Shown one piece after another: positions 36,633-45,392 of a stretch of 64,000 nucleotides of DNA. The first letter of the stretch is position 1. Each line of letters opens with the position of its first letter. The position numbers and the translations under genes are program-made. Under the pieces are notes generated by a model. It saw only the letters and a program-made list of their open reading frames with translations. It was not told where the DNA came from and did no database searches. Where the stretch lies: the NCBI RefSeq assembly GCF_002954405.1, contig NZ_MQWC01000004.1, positions 3,762,613-3,826,612 of the forward strand. Reading direction: 5' to 3'. This DNA comes from Salinibacter sp. 10B (lineage in GTDB: Bacteria; Bacteroidota; Rhodothermia; Rhodothermales; Salinibacteraceae).

Positions 36633-37095
36633 AGATCCAAAAATAACGATGAGAAAAAGCAGCTACAATACTACAGTTGAGACAAAGCAAAAATAGATCC
36701 AACGAGGTCCTTTTGTGTGAGAAGGGGCCGTCAGACGTCTGTCCGTACCGAATTCCGCAGTGGTTTTGTGGAAGCTTCGTTCAATTGGTCGAATTGGGAG
36801 ACGTCCATCCGCGGTGACCGACCGGAACGTTGTCGAGTCCTTTGCCACTTCGATCCTGTCCTGGGGAACGATTGAGAACTGACAGTCCGACCGGACCGAC
36901 GGCGGTCGGTTTTCGAAACGCCTTGAGCAGGGGAATGCGTGCGCCGAACTCCTTCGGGACAGAAAATCCGCAGGAGTGCACAGCTGAACTCTACCGGAGA
37001 GGACTGGGGCCCTCACTGTCATCCTGCTGGTCTTCGTTTCGAGGTTTCACACCGGGGGCTGCTCAGCTGCAACAGCCTTCAATATCCCCGAAACA
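36633..37095. other. 463-base intergenic region, nothing recognised
   Basis: It lies between the roadblock-like gene start and the hairpin after tRNA-Lys. It should carry the roadblock-like gene promoter. No frame, RNA gene or repeat is recognised. Confidence 0.35.
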
Positions 37096-37142
37096 AAAAT
37101 GCCCCTGAAACCACCTGTAGCAGCGGCTTGGGGGGGCATTTT
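37096..37142 (-). terminator. Hairpin terminator downstream of tRNA-Lys
   Basis: On the minus strand, AAAATGCCCC pairs with GGGGCATTTT with a 27-base loop that may fold further, and the 3' side runs into a T-rich tract. It lies just 17 bases after the tRNA end, as expected for a single tRNA transcript. Confidence 0.75.
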
Positions 37143-37159
37143 CGACAGAAGAATGGAAG

Positions 37160-37233
37160 TAGGCCCGGGGGGATTCGAACCCCCAACTCACGGATTAAGA
37201 GTCCGTTGCTCTACCAGGTTGAGCTACGAGCCT
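37160..37233 (-). tRNA. tRNA-Lys (anticodon CTT)
   Basis: Full cloverleaf on the minus strand: acceptor AGGCTCG/CGGGCCT, TA at positions 8-9, D stem GCTC/GAGC, anticodon stem ACGGA/TCCGT with loop CTCTTAA (anticodon CTT), variable GAGTT, T arm GGGGG-TTCGAAT-CCCCC and discriminator A. It is 74 bases. The CCA end is not encoded. Confidence 0.95.
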
Positions 37234-37448
37234 ATCGGAGCTCAATCGTCGTTCGCCGACAACTCGACACGACTGTATTGGAGGCGGTCGTCCTGGTTCC
37301 CATTGGAACGATCCTGTGTTTGGAAAGAGAACGAAATCGGTCGGATCTTCAAGGGGATGGGCAGAAGAACCACTGCTCAAACGAAGACAGGAGGTCGGAG
37401 CGACGGAAAGCACAATGAGATGCGGCGGGAGGACCCTTGGAAAACAAA

Positions 37449-38606
37449 TCACAGGTTCAGGTTGAGAATCGGAAGCACCCGAGCCCAGACGGGATTATTC
37501 TGGGCAACATTGAGGATTCCAATCTGGATTCCGTGGAGGGATCGGGTGTAATTATAAAGTCCGATGGTAAGGCCCTGTTGGGTCCCCCGAATGTCGTTGT
37601 AGGCCCCAACGCTCATTCCCCGAAGAACACCGTCCTCTACACGGGTGTATCCGCCGGTCACGGTCAGTCCTGTAATGCGAGGACTTCCAATGCCGAGTCC
37701 GGCCACTGCGACCCCCGATAGTGCGTCGCCAGCTCCTACGGCCAGTCCTCCAACACCGATGCCGTTGAACCGGGCACCCGCCCCCACGGCGCCCAGAGAG
37801 GCCCCGATGCCGTGGAGCGCGTCCCCCGCACCTGCGCCGAGCCCGCCCACGAGGACGCCGGTGGCATCATCCCCGGCCCCGGCGCCGAGGCCTCCGATCA
37901 GCAGTCCGGTTGCACGCGCCCCGGCCCCAGCGCCGGCCCCTCCGACGAGAATCCCCGAGGCGCTGCCTCCCGCACCGGCCCCCAGGCCTCCAACGAGGAC
38001 GCCGTTTGCATTGTCTCCGGCGCCGGCCCCCAGTCCGCCGAGGAGGACGCCCGTGCTCGTTCCTCCCGTGCCGGCACCGAGGCCGCCAATGAGGACTCCG
38101 TTTGCGTCGTCGCCTGCCCCGGCGCCCAATCCTCCCACCATGAGGCCGTGAAGCCGGTCGCCAGCTCCGATGCCAATCCCTCCAAGTCCAATGCCCCCGA
38201 GGCGACCGCCGCTTCCGACCCCAAAAATTCCCATGGAAATGCCCTGAAGGGCCGTTTGCGCCGTAAGGCCGGCTCCGATGCTGATCCCGCGCAACCGGTC
38301 GCCGCCGGTGAGGGGGAGGCCCACAGCTATGCCGTTGATCGTACCGCCGGCGTCGTCGTATGGGCGCCACAGGGTAAGATTGAGGCCGTGGACGCGGTCG
38401 AGGTAGCGGTCGCGATAGTTGAACCGCAGCCCGGTGACGCGGCGCGAATCCCCAATGCTAAGTCCCACCGTGCCGACGGTAAGGTTGACGGCCGGTCCCT
38501 CGGAAGTGGGGGAATCTTGGGCCGCTACGTTCGGCTGAAGCAGCAGCGTTCCCGTGAGCACGACGGTGAACAGCAGGGATGTACGGGAAATCAGAGGGGA
38601 GAGCAT
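37449..38606 (-). CDS. Surface protein with 16-residue glycine-rich tandem repeats (LA_2272-like)
   Basis: A 385-residue protein with a signal peptide (LLFTVVLTGTLLLQPNVAAQ, cut near 30). Residues about 107-316 contain about 12 near-perfect copies of a 16-residue unit of the pattern GVLVGGLGAGAGDNAN, with hydrophobic residues at positions 2-4 and Gly/Ala at 5-12. The C-terminal part (GLTIGLYNYTRSLHGIQIGILNVA) resembles LA_2272-type surface repeats, which are thought to form a beta-helix. The start and middle are preceded by a beta-like region. The corresponding DNA repeats span roughly 37659-38288. Function is unknown; an outer-membrane or surface structural role is likely. Confidence 0.75.
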   Translation of the reverse strand: MLSPLISRTSLLFTVVLTGTLLLQPNVAAQDSPTSEGPAVNLTVGTVGLSIGDSRRVTGLRFNYRDRYLDRVHGLNLTLWRPYDDAGGTINGIAVGLPLTGGDRLRGISIGAGLTAQTALQGISMGIFGVGSGGRLGGIGLGGIGIGAGDRLHGLMVGGLGAGAGDDANGVLIGGLGAGTGGTSTGVLLGGLGAGAGDNANGVLVGGLGAGAGGSASGILVGGAGAGAGARATGLLIGGLGAGAGDDATGVLVGGLGAGAGDALHGIGASLGAVGAGARFNGIGVGGLAVGAGDALSGVAVAGLGIGSPRITGLTVTGGYTRVEDGVLRGMSVGAYNDIRGTQQGLTIGLYNYTRSLHGIQIGILNVAQNNPVWARVLPILNLNL

Positions 38607-39045
38607 GATGGTGAAAAACAGTGGACAATAGCGGCAGCATCCACAGTACGACTAAGGAGAGTCAGCCGTTACAGCGGGGCGTTGTAGCCGGAAGAGAGTA
38701 ATGAAGGTGATATGCTTTTCCGCAGAGCCGAAAAGTGGAAACAAAGGATGAATCCTACAATATGGAGATAGAGATTTTAGACGCTTCCCACGGGTTCTAC
38801 CGATCTCAGCGGTCGCTCAGGGCGGGGAGCTGCCTGGAGGCGGTCCGCGATCGGTGTTCGTCGTGCCTTTTGGAAGCGTGAATGAGGCATTCGCACGTTC
38901 TTCTCACCAACCGCCGGACATCCGGAGGAGGTGCTCCCTTCCACACACGTTTTCCCGTTTTCTTTTTCGTGATGCGCCATTGGTACCGAAAGCTGTTCGT
39001 CGCCCGCAGGCCTTGGAGCCGGGCGGGACGAGGAGGGATCGCGCC
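38607..39045. other. 439-base divergent intergenic region, nothing recognised
   Basis: It separates the repeat protein (minus) from the HNH nuclease gene (plus). It must contain both promoters. No motif or RNA gene is identified. A hypothetical upstream extension of the HNH frame exists back to 38854, but it does not look like the family. Confidence 0.35.
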
Positions 39046-39546
39046 ATGAATGGACACGTTCTCGTCCTCAACCAAGACTACAGCGCACTCACGGTCTGCA
39101 ACGTACAGCGGGCCGTGATTCTCATGCATTTGCAAAAGGTGCACCTTGTTGAGTCGGTCGATGGGGAGTATGTTCGTTCGCCGAGCACCAAAATCCCGTG
39201 GCCGAGCATCGTCCGTCTCAAGCAGTACGCACAGGTGCCGTACAAACGGGTCATGCTCTCACGCAAGAATGTACTGAAACGGGATCAGCGGACGTGCCAG
39301 TACTGCGGAACGGAGAGCAATCTCACCATCGACCATGTGGTGCCGAAGTCCCGGGGCGGGCGGGATACCTGGGAAAATCTCGTCGCGGCCTGTGTGACGT
39401 GCAATAACCGGAAGGGCGACCGCACGCCCGAAGAAGCCGGTATGGAGCTGGCCCGTCAGCCGTTTCGGCCCAGCTACGTTATGTTTCTGCGGGATTTTGC
39501 CGGGGCGGTGGATGAGGATTGGAAACCGTACCTGTTCCTCTCATAG
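39046..39546 (+). CDS. HNH endonuclease family protein
   Basis: A 166-residue protein starting at the ATG at 39046. The C-terminal half holds an HNH domain: CQYCGTESNLTIDHVVPKSRGG (first pair of zinc-type cysteines plus the first His, quoted as CQYCGTESNLTIDHVVP), then NLVAACVTCNNRKGDRTPEEA with the second cysteine pair and the conserved Asn. The N-terminal 80 residues (GHVLVLNQDYSALTVCN) match a widespread bacterial group of short HNH proteins. Role is unproven; a restriction, DNA repair or phage-related function is possible. No mobile element is adjacent. Confidence 0.85.
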   Translation: MNGHVLVLNQDYSALTVCNVQRAVILMHLQKVHLVESVDGEYVRSPSTKIPWPSIVRLKQYAQVPYKRVMLSRKNVLKRDQRTCQYCGTESNLTIDHVVPKSRGGRDTWENLVAACVTCNNRKGDRTPEEAGMELARQPFRPSYVMFLRDFAGAVDEDWKPYLFLS

Positions 39547-39755
39547 CGCCTGCGTCCTATGCGAAAGGGGGCCGCCGGGGGAGACGGATGTTCTCCGGCT
39601 GGGGCTCGGACAGGGGCGTGATACGTGATTTCCGTCCCTTCTCGCATCACGCAACGATCTCTACATTTCACGGGCAATCCCCGCCGCCGTCCGATCACGA
39701 TCGGTCTTGCGCCGTTTTATCACTCTGGCTTCCCTTCACGAATCTCCCCATTCCC

Positions 39756-40295
39756 GTGGATCGCTCCCTACTCCATCGGGTTGCGCAGGCCGCGTGGCTC
39801 GTGCCGCTTTTGTTCTTTGGCCTCTCGCTTCATCAGGCGAAAGTGACCTACGACCTGCACGCAACCAAGGTTGATGGAGTCTCTGCTACGGCCGAGGTGT
39901 TGACGATTCACAAAGGCAACCGATCGGACGTTACCTACGACTTCGTGAGTCTCCGCGTGTCGCTTCCGGGAGGCGAGACCCTCACCCGAAAGAAGCTGTC
40001 GCTGCCCCACGGCCTTGTCCCTCCGCTCATGGACCGAGAGCAGCTTCAGGTGCGGGTGCAGAAGGAGGCAAGCATCCCGATCGTCATCACTGAAAAGATT
40101 GGCCCTACGCCGGTCGTCGATACCCAGATGCGCATCGCAGGCATCAATGGGCTCATGAGCTTCGGGGCTGCCCTTTTGTTCGGGATTGGCATTTGGTTCT
40201 GGAACCGGAGCCTGCGCCGTGAGGGGGATCCGGCCGACCGCGGTATTGTGGAGCCTGATCCCGATCATCCGGCCCGACAGGTCGTCCGGTCGTAA
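39756..40295 (+). CDS. Two-helix membrane protein (DUF3592-like layout)
   Basis: Read from a GTG at 39756 this gives a 179-residue protein with a membrane segment at about 8-25 (AAWLVPLLFFGLSL) and another at about 133-153 (LMSFGAALLFGIGIWFW), and an extracytoplasmic beta-rich domain between them. The layout resembles DUF3592-type proteins. A longer frame upstream has no homology and a poor start. The C-terminus is proline and acidic-residue rich. Function unknown. Confidence 0.6.
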   Translation: MDRSLLHRVAQAAWLVPLLFFGLSLHQAKVTYDLHATKVDGVSATAEVLTIHKGNRSDVTYDFVSLRVSLPGGETLTRKKLSLPHGLVPPLMDREQLQVRVQKEASIPIVITEKIGPTPVVDTQMRIAGINGLMSFGAALLFGIGIWFWNRSLRREGDPADRGIVEPDPDHPARQVVRS

Positions 40296-40346
40296 GGGCG
40301 GTACGGGTTGGGCGCACGCTTTTTTTCCGAGTGTCTCCGTTGCCGA

Positions 40347-41519
40347 ATGTCGAGCGAATCTGCCCCAGGCCGCGAGGTTACGAGTCTTGAGCTTTTCAAG
40401 GTGCCCCCGCGGTGGCTATTCTTGAAGGTCACGACCGCCGACGGCCTTGAAGGGTGGGGCGAGCCGGTGGTGGAAGGCCGGGCGGAGTCGGTGGCGGCCG
40501 CCGTCGGCGAGTTGGAGGAATATGTGGTCGGGCATTCCTCGTCCCGCATCGAGGATTTGTGGCAGAAGCTTTACCGGGGCGGGTTCTATCGGGGCGGTCC
40601 TGTGCTGATGAGTGCCATTGCGGGCATCGATCAGGCACTCTGGGACATCAAGGGGAAGCGGCTCGACGTGCCCGTCTACGAGCTTTTGGGCGGGCCGGTA
40701 CGGGACAAGATGAAGGTCTATTGTTGGGTGGGAGGCGACCGGCCGGAGGGCGTCGCGGACGCGGCCCGAGAGAAAGTGGAGGCGGGGTATCAGGCCGTCA
40801 AGATGAATGCGACTGCCGAGATGGGATGGATCGATACCCCGGACGCGCTCCACGGGGCAGTTCGGCGAGCCGCCGCGGTGCGCGAGGCGGTGGGGGATGC
40901 AGTGGGGATCGGAATTGATTTTCACGGGCGCGTGCGACGGGGCATGGCCAAACAACTGGTGCGGAAGTTAGAGCCGTACGATCCGATGTTTGTGGAGGAG
41001 CCGGTGTTGGCCGAAAACAATGATGTGCTTCCTCTTCTGCAGCAACAGACATCTATTCCCATTGCCACCGGGGAGCGCATGTTTAGTCGGTGGGATTTCA
41101 AGGACGTCTTCGAGGATCGCAGTGTGGATATCATCCAGCCCGATCTGAGTCACGCGGGCGGCATCTCAGAGGTCAAAAAGATCGCCGGAATGGCGGAGGC
41201 CTACGACGTAGCACTGGCGCCGCACTGTCCGCTGGGACCGATTTCGTTCGCGGCGGCGCTGCAGGTCGACTTTACCGCGCTCAACGCCGTTCTTCAAGAG
41301 ACGAGCCTCAACATCCACTACAACGAAGAGGCTGATCTGCTCGACTATCTGGCCAATCCGGAGGTCTTTGACTTTACGGATGGCTTTGTCGAACGGCCTA
41401 CGGGGGCCGGGCTTGGCATTGAGATCGACGAGGACACGGTGCGAGCGCAGGCCGAGAAGGGGCACGACTGGAAAAATCCGATCTGGCGCACCGACGACGG
41501 ATCGATTGCCGAGTGGTGA
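40347..41519 (+). CDS. Galactonate dehydratase-like enolase-superfamily enzyme
   Basis: A 390-residue enzyme of the mandelate racemase subgroup. The catalytic/metal motifs are GIDFHGR (Asp metal ligand), FVEEPV (Glu), TGERMF (Glu) and an essential His in APHCPLGP, in the order expected for D-galactonate dehydratase (DgoD). It would convert D-galactonate to 2-keto-3-deoxygalactonate. Other sugar-acid dehydratases in this subgroup are possible. The ATG at 40347 fits the normal N-terminus. The GntP-type permease downstream supports sugar-acid uptake. Confidence 0.8.
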   Translation: MSSESAPGREVTSLELFKVPPRWLFLKVTTADGLEGWGEPVVEGRAESVAAAVGELEEYVVGHSSSRIEDLWQKLYRGGFYRGGPVLMSAIAGIDQALWDIKGKRLDVPVYELLGGPVRDKMKVYCWVGGDRPEGVADAAREKVEAGYQAVKMNATAEMGWIDTPDALHGAVRRAAAVREAVGDAVGIGIDFHGRVRRGMAKQLVRKLEPYDPMFVEEPVLAENNDVLPLLQQQTSIPIATGERMFSRWDFKDVFEDRSVDIIQPDLSHAGGISEVKKIAGMAEAYDVALAPHCPLGPISFAAALQVDFTALNAVLQETSLNIHYNEEADLLDYLANPEVFDFTDGFVERPTGAGLGIEIDEDTVRAQAEKGHDWKNPIWRTDDGSIAEW

Positions 41520-41744
41520 TCCCCATTTTCTTGTTGCCGGTCTAATCGGATGCAGGAGCATCTACGCTCCCGTTCACCCACGCGCCTTCTCGCCCTCGTA
41601 CTTCAGTGTTTTTTGCCAATTTGGGCAGTAGAGACGCCCTTCCTTTGGTGGCACTTCTAGCGCAAGGATTGTCCCGCTGGACAAGTCTTCGGGCGACCCC
41701 TATGTTGGAGCGATCGTTTTCTGCGCCTCGACCCGCTCCTGCCG

Positions 41745-43094
41745 ATGTCTACCTTGTCGCTCGTGGGCCTCGTCCTGCTCGCCGTTGCCATTCTGCTGGT
41801 GCTCGTCCTGTATGTGCGCCTGCATGCTTTCGTTGCCCTGATGGTGACGAGCCTGCTGGTGGCCGTACTCGGGGGCATCCCGCTCGGTGACATTGCCAGC
41901 ATTATCGAGGAGGAGATGGGGAGCACGCTCGGCTACATTGCCACGGTGATTGGGCTGGGGGCCATGGTGGGGGAGATGCTGCGGCAATCAGGGGGGGCGG
42001 AGCAGATTGCAAAGACGTTGCTGGACACCTTCGGCGACGATCGAGCGCCGTGGGCTCTGGGGCTTACGGGTCTCCTCGTGTCGATTCCCGTCTTTCTCGA
42101 CGTGGCGTTGATCCTCTTCATCCCGCTCGTCTACACGCTCACGGAGCGGACGGGCAAGTCACTGCTGTTCTATGCCATTCCCCTCCTTGCCGGAATGGCA
42201 GTCGCGCACAGCTTCATTCCGCCCACGCCCGGCCCCGTGGCCGTTGCGGGCCTGCTGGGAGCCGACCTCGGCTGGGTGATTCTCTTCGGCTTCCTGGCAG
42301 GCGTGCCGGCAATTCTTGCGGGGGGCATCGTGTACGGACGCTACATCGGCAAGCGCATTGATCTGAGCGTGCCGGAGGCCATGCGGGAGGAGGTGGAAGA
42401 GATCGGCGATCCCGACGCGTCCATGCCGTCCTTCGGGCAGGCCCTCAGCGTGATTGGTGTGCCCCTCCTCCTCATCCTCGGCGGCACCGTCTCCGACGTG
42501 GCTCTGGCCGAGGGCACCACACAGCGGGCGGCCCTCTCCTTCGTCGGCCACCCGTTCGTTGCGCTCGTTCTGGCCGTACTGCTCGCGTTCTACGTGCTCG
42601 GGATTCGGGGCGGCTACTCGATGGACGACGTGCAGAAAATTGCGACGAAGGGCCTCGAACCGGTGGGGCTCATCATCCTGGTGACTGGGGCTGGCGGTGT
42701 GCTGGGCAAGGTGCTCGTGGAGACGGGCGTAGGCGAGGCGCTGGCCGAGGCGATGGCGGCGTCCAACCTGCCGGTTGTTCTGCTGGCGTTTCTGATCGCC
42801 GTGGTCGTGCGCGTCTCGCAGGGATCGGCCACCGTGTCGATGGTGACGGCGGCGGGCCTCGTGGCGCCGGTCTTCGAGTCGGGCGACTACGCCGCGCCCG
42901 TCGTGGCCCTCACGACAATAGCGATTGCTGCGGGAGCGACGGTGCTTTCGCACGTCAACGACTCCGGGTTCTGGCTCGTGAGCCGCTACCTGGGGATGGA
43001 CGAGGAGCAGACGCTCCGGTCCTGGACGGTCATGGAGACGATCATCGGCGTGGTGGGCTTTCTCGTCGTGTTGGGGCTCAGCCTGTTTTTCTGA
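41745..43094 (+). CDS. GntP-family sugar-acid permease
   Basis: A 449-residue membrane transporter of the gluconate:H+ symporter (GntP) family with about 12 hydrophobic segments. Family features are VIGLGAMVGEMLRQSGGAEQIA, quoted as GLGAMVGEMLRQSGG (residues 66-85), SFIPPTPGPVAVA (about 155-167) and NDSGFWLVSRYLGM near the end. With the dehydratase upstream (225 bases away) it suggests import of galactonate or a related acid. Later pathway genes (kinase, aldolase) are not here. Confidence 0.88.
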   Translation: MSTLSLVGLVLLAVAILLVLVLYVRLHAFVALMVTSLLVAVLGGIPLGDIASIIEEEMGSTLGYIATVIGLGAMVGEMLRQSGGAEQIAKTLLDTFGDDRAPWALGLTGLLVSIPVFLDVALILFIPLVYTLTERTGKSLLFYAIPLLAGMAVAHSFIPPTPGPVAVAGLLGADLGWVILFGFLAGVPAILAGGIVYGRYIGKRIDLSVPEAMREEVEEIGDPDASMPSFGQALSVIGVPLLLILGGTVSDVALAEGTTQRAALSFVGHPFVALVLAVLLAFYVLGIRGGYSMDDVQKIATKGLEPVGLIILVTGAGGVLGKVLVETGVGEALAEAMAASNLPVVLLAFLIAVVVRVSQGSATVSMVTAAGLVAPVFESGDYAAPVVALTTIAIAAGATVLSHVNDSGFWLVSRYLGMDEEQTLRSWTVMETIIGVVGFLVVLGLSLFF

Positions 43095-43095
43095 C

Positions 43096-43118
43096 GCCCG
43101 ATGCGTTCAGCTTCGGGC
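43096..43118. terminator. Weak hairpin between convergent genes
   Basis: GCCCGA and TCGGGC can form a 6-base-pair stem with an 11-base loop in the short gap between the gntP-like stop and the minus-strand peptidase stop. There is no T run. Low confidence. Confidence 0.3.
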
Positions 43119-43130
43119 TGACGACCACAC

Positions 43131-44921
43131 TTACGAGGTGCCCGCTGGAGACGGAGACTCAAACTGAACGCTGATTTTCTTTCCCGCCGGACTCCACGTC
43201 TGTGCGTTCCGTACCGTAAAGGTTGTATTCTGGACCGACCGCAGAGCTGCCGCGTCGACGGCCTCGTGCACACTCTGGGTGATTCTTGGGTTCTGCGCAT
43301 CACCGGCCTCGCTCAGGGTAAACGTAACTTCGACCGTTCCGCCGATTCCGGTCTTTCGGACGAGGTCGGGATACGGAAACGGCAACGTAGCTCTCGTGGC
43401 TCGGCTGAATACGGAGCCGGTGGAGCGGAGACGATCCTGCTCGCGAGAGTCGAGGGCGTGGAAAACGAAATTGATGTTGTCGACAACCGATTGGGGAGAC
43501 TGTGCTGTGTCGCCTGGAGATGATGATTCTTCCGTCGGAAGTTTGAAGGTGACCGGGAGGGCCATTTTGACTTTCACGGGGGTTCCCCGGTGCTGACCAG
43601 GTTTGCACTCCAATGATTTTACGGCGTCCAGGGCCGCCTGGTTAAGGGATTTGTGGACCCCTTTCGTAACTTTTGGTTCGGTTACGTTGCCCTTCTCGTT
43701 TATGATAAACTGGACGAACACTCGTCCCTCAATGCCTGCCTTACGGGCGAGATCGGGATACTGAATTTCCTCGGTAAGGGCCTGGATCCCTCCGCAATCG
43801 GGGCGTTGTTCGACTTCTACAAAAACATCGTCCAAATCTTTCTCTTTTGTAGAGGAGAGTAAACTCCCAGATTGGGAATTTGCAGAGCTCGTTGGGGAGG
43901 GGGCGACGCTGTCCGAGCAGGCCACGATACCGAAGGTGACGGCGAGTCCAACCGCGAGGAGGCCGGCGGTGAGACTGAAAGGAGAGGACAACCAGTTAGG
44001 AACAGAGGAGTGCATGGCACGAAGTCGGGTCGTGAGGGACGAAGACGATTCGGAGAGGGTGAGGGTGCCGATCTGCGGAGCGCGTTCATCGGCAAAGGTG
44101 GCCAGCAGGCGGGCGTAAGCAGCGGGCGACGTGTTCGCGTCGGCAAGGACCGCTGCATCGCAGGCCTGCTCTCGCGTCTCGGCGATCCGGCTTGTCAAGC
44201 GACCGACGAGCGGATGAGCGGCAAAGAGGGCCCCGACGGCTCGCTCGACGAGATGAGCGAGGTCGTCGTACCGGCGAATGTGTGTAAACTCGTGGGCGAG
44301 CGTCATTTGTAAGGCTTCCGAGCGGTCGAGGAGGGCTGGGGGAAGCATCACCGTTGGAGAGAGACCGGCCAGAGTAACGGGCACTGCGGCGTCGGGGGGC
44401 GTGCAAATCTGGACGGGACGGGAGAGGCCAAGGCGGTCGGCCATCCGATCTGCAATGGCCTGCGGTTCGGCAGGCGGGGACCCGTCGTTGAGGTCTGTTC
44501 GAACACGAGTGAGGGCGACCCCATCGAGGACGAGACGCCCCAGACCGACGACGCTCATGCCAATGGCCCCGACGGTGGCAAGGCCGACGGCGTGAATCCA
44601 GCTCAGGGAGGGGGCGGCAGCACTCGACTGGACTGTCGGTTCGACTGGGGGCATTACCACGACGGATAATCCCGCGCTCGACATTCCAGCGGCACGTGCC
44701 CATTCTCCGTCGAAAAGAACCGTGATGAGTAGCCCCACTGGGAGGGCCCCTAGGAGCACCTGATAGAGCCGGTACTCGGCGTGCGGATGCAGGTGGTTCG
44801 TTCGCTCTAAAAGGCCCCAAAAGGGCAGGGCGAGCAGGGTCCAGGCCAGCATGGGCATCCACACCGGCTGCCACGTCGCCTGTCCGAGAGCGGAAAGGAG
44901 GTCAAGCAGTGTCGTCATCAT
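43131..44921 (-). CDS. M56 (BlaR1-like) membrane peptidase fused to two TonB C-terminal domains
   Basis: From the ATG at 44921 this is 596 residues. The N-terminal part has BlaR1-type membrane segments (about 20-38, 53-72, 108-133) and the M56 zinc site HEFTH at 210-214 with a third ligand Glu in ETREQACDAAVL (about 248-259). A fourth membrane segment is at 317-335. The C-terminus holds two TonB-type carboxy-terminal domains (about 375-460, with YPDLARKAGIEGRVFVQFIINEKG, and 513-590, with YPDLVRKTGIGGTVEVTFTLSEAG; each quoted in full is under 25 residues). The gene overlaps the end of the upstream blaI gene by 20 bases, the usual BlaR-BlaI arrangement. M56 proteins sense a signal outside and cleave the BlaI partner; here the sensor is TonB-like instead of penicillin-binding. 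Confidence 0.85.
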   Translation of the reverse strand: MMTTLLDLLSALGQATWQPVWMPMLAWTLLALPFWGLLERTNHLHPHAEYRLYQVLLGALPVGLLITVLFDGEWARAAGMSSAGLSVVVMPPVEPTVQSSAAAPSLSWIHAVGLATVGAIGMSVVGLGRLVLDGVALTRVRTDLNDGSPPAEPQAIADRMADRLGLSRPVQICTPPDAAVPVTLAGLSPTVMLPPALLDRSEALQMTLAHEFTHIRRYDDLAHLVERAVGALFAAHPLVGRLTSRIAETREQACDAAVLADANTSPAAYARLLATFADERAPQIGTLTLSESSSSLTTRLRAMHSSVPNWLSSPFSLTAGLLAVGLAVTFGIVACSDSVAPSPTSSANSQSGSLLSSTKEKDLDDVFVEVEQRPDCGGIQALTEEIQYPDLARKAGIEGRVFVQFIINEKGNVTEPKVTKGVHKSLNQAALDAVKSLECKPGQHRGTPVKVKMALPVTFKLPTEESSSPGDTAQSPQSVVDNINFVFHALDSREQDRLRSTGSVFSRATRATLPFPYPDLVRKTGIGGTVEVTFTLSEAGDAQNPRITQSVHEAVDAAALRSVQNTTFTVRNAQTWSPAGKKISVQFESPSPAGTS

Positions 44922-45312
44922 CGCTTTGCTCCGACGCCTCCAGGGCGCCGATGATGTTTTTGATCTCGCGGCGCTCGGCGTCCGAGAGGTCCTCTTGCTG
45001 TACGAGCGTTTGGACGAGGGCAGAAGGAGAGCCGTGAAAGACCTTCTCCATGAGACGCCGAAGCAGACTGTGCTGCACCTCGTTCGGCTGCTGGGCCGGG
45101 GCGTAGACGTAGGACCGCCCCTCTTTGTGGTAGGTGAGGTAGCCCTTGTCCGCAAGTTTCTTGAGCACGGTCATGATCGTGGTGTAGGCCACGTCGCGGT
45201 CCTCGAGGATGCGCTCGCGAACGTCGGCCACGGTCGCCTCGCCGAGGTCCCACACGTGATGGAGGACCTCCATTTCGGTTTCGCCGAGGTGTGTGAGGGA
45301 TTTCCGTTGCAT
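44902..45312 (-). CDS. BlaI/MecI/CopY-family repressor
   Basis: A 136-residue winged-helix repressor partnered with the M56 protein. LTHLGETEMEVLHHVWDLGEATVADVRERI, quoted as GETEMEVLHHVWDLGEATV, is the first helix pair. VAYTTIMTVLKKLADKGYLTYHKEGRSYVY, quoted as YTTIMTVLKKLADKGYLT, is the recognition helix and wing. BlaI binds TACA/TACT-type palindromes near its promoter and is cleaved by M56-type partners on signal. The candidate operator lies 25 bases upstream of the start. What signal controls it is unknown. Confidence 0.92.
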   Translation of the reverse strand: MQRKSLTHLGETEMEVLHHVWDLGEATVADVRERILEDRDVAYTTIMTVLKKLADKGYLTYHKEGRSYVYAPAQQPNEVQHSLLRRLMEKVFHGSPSALVQTLVQQEDLSDAERREIKNIIGALEASEQSDDDDTA

Positions 45313-45336
45313 AGAAGGATGGGGGACTTCGCTTAT

Positions 45337-45352
45337 TACTACTTACTTAGTA
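45337..45352. promoter_or_regulatory. BlaI-type operator
   Basis: TACTACTTACTTAGTA is a 16-base near-palindrome of the same size and flanks as the classical BlaI site TACTACATATGTAGTA. It lies 25-40 bases upstream of the blaI start codon, the position expected for self-repression of the blaI-M56 pair. The central bases are imperfect. Confidence 0.6.
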
Positions 45353-45392
45353 TTATGTAGGTCGTATTTATTCAAGTCGGTTTACATATCCG

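Noticed and set aside
37659-38288. CRISPR-like array
   Set aside because: The 48-base repeats have no separate spacers and encode a continuous protein frame with a signal peptide.
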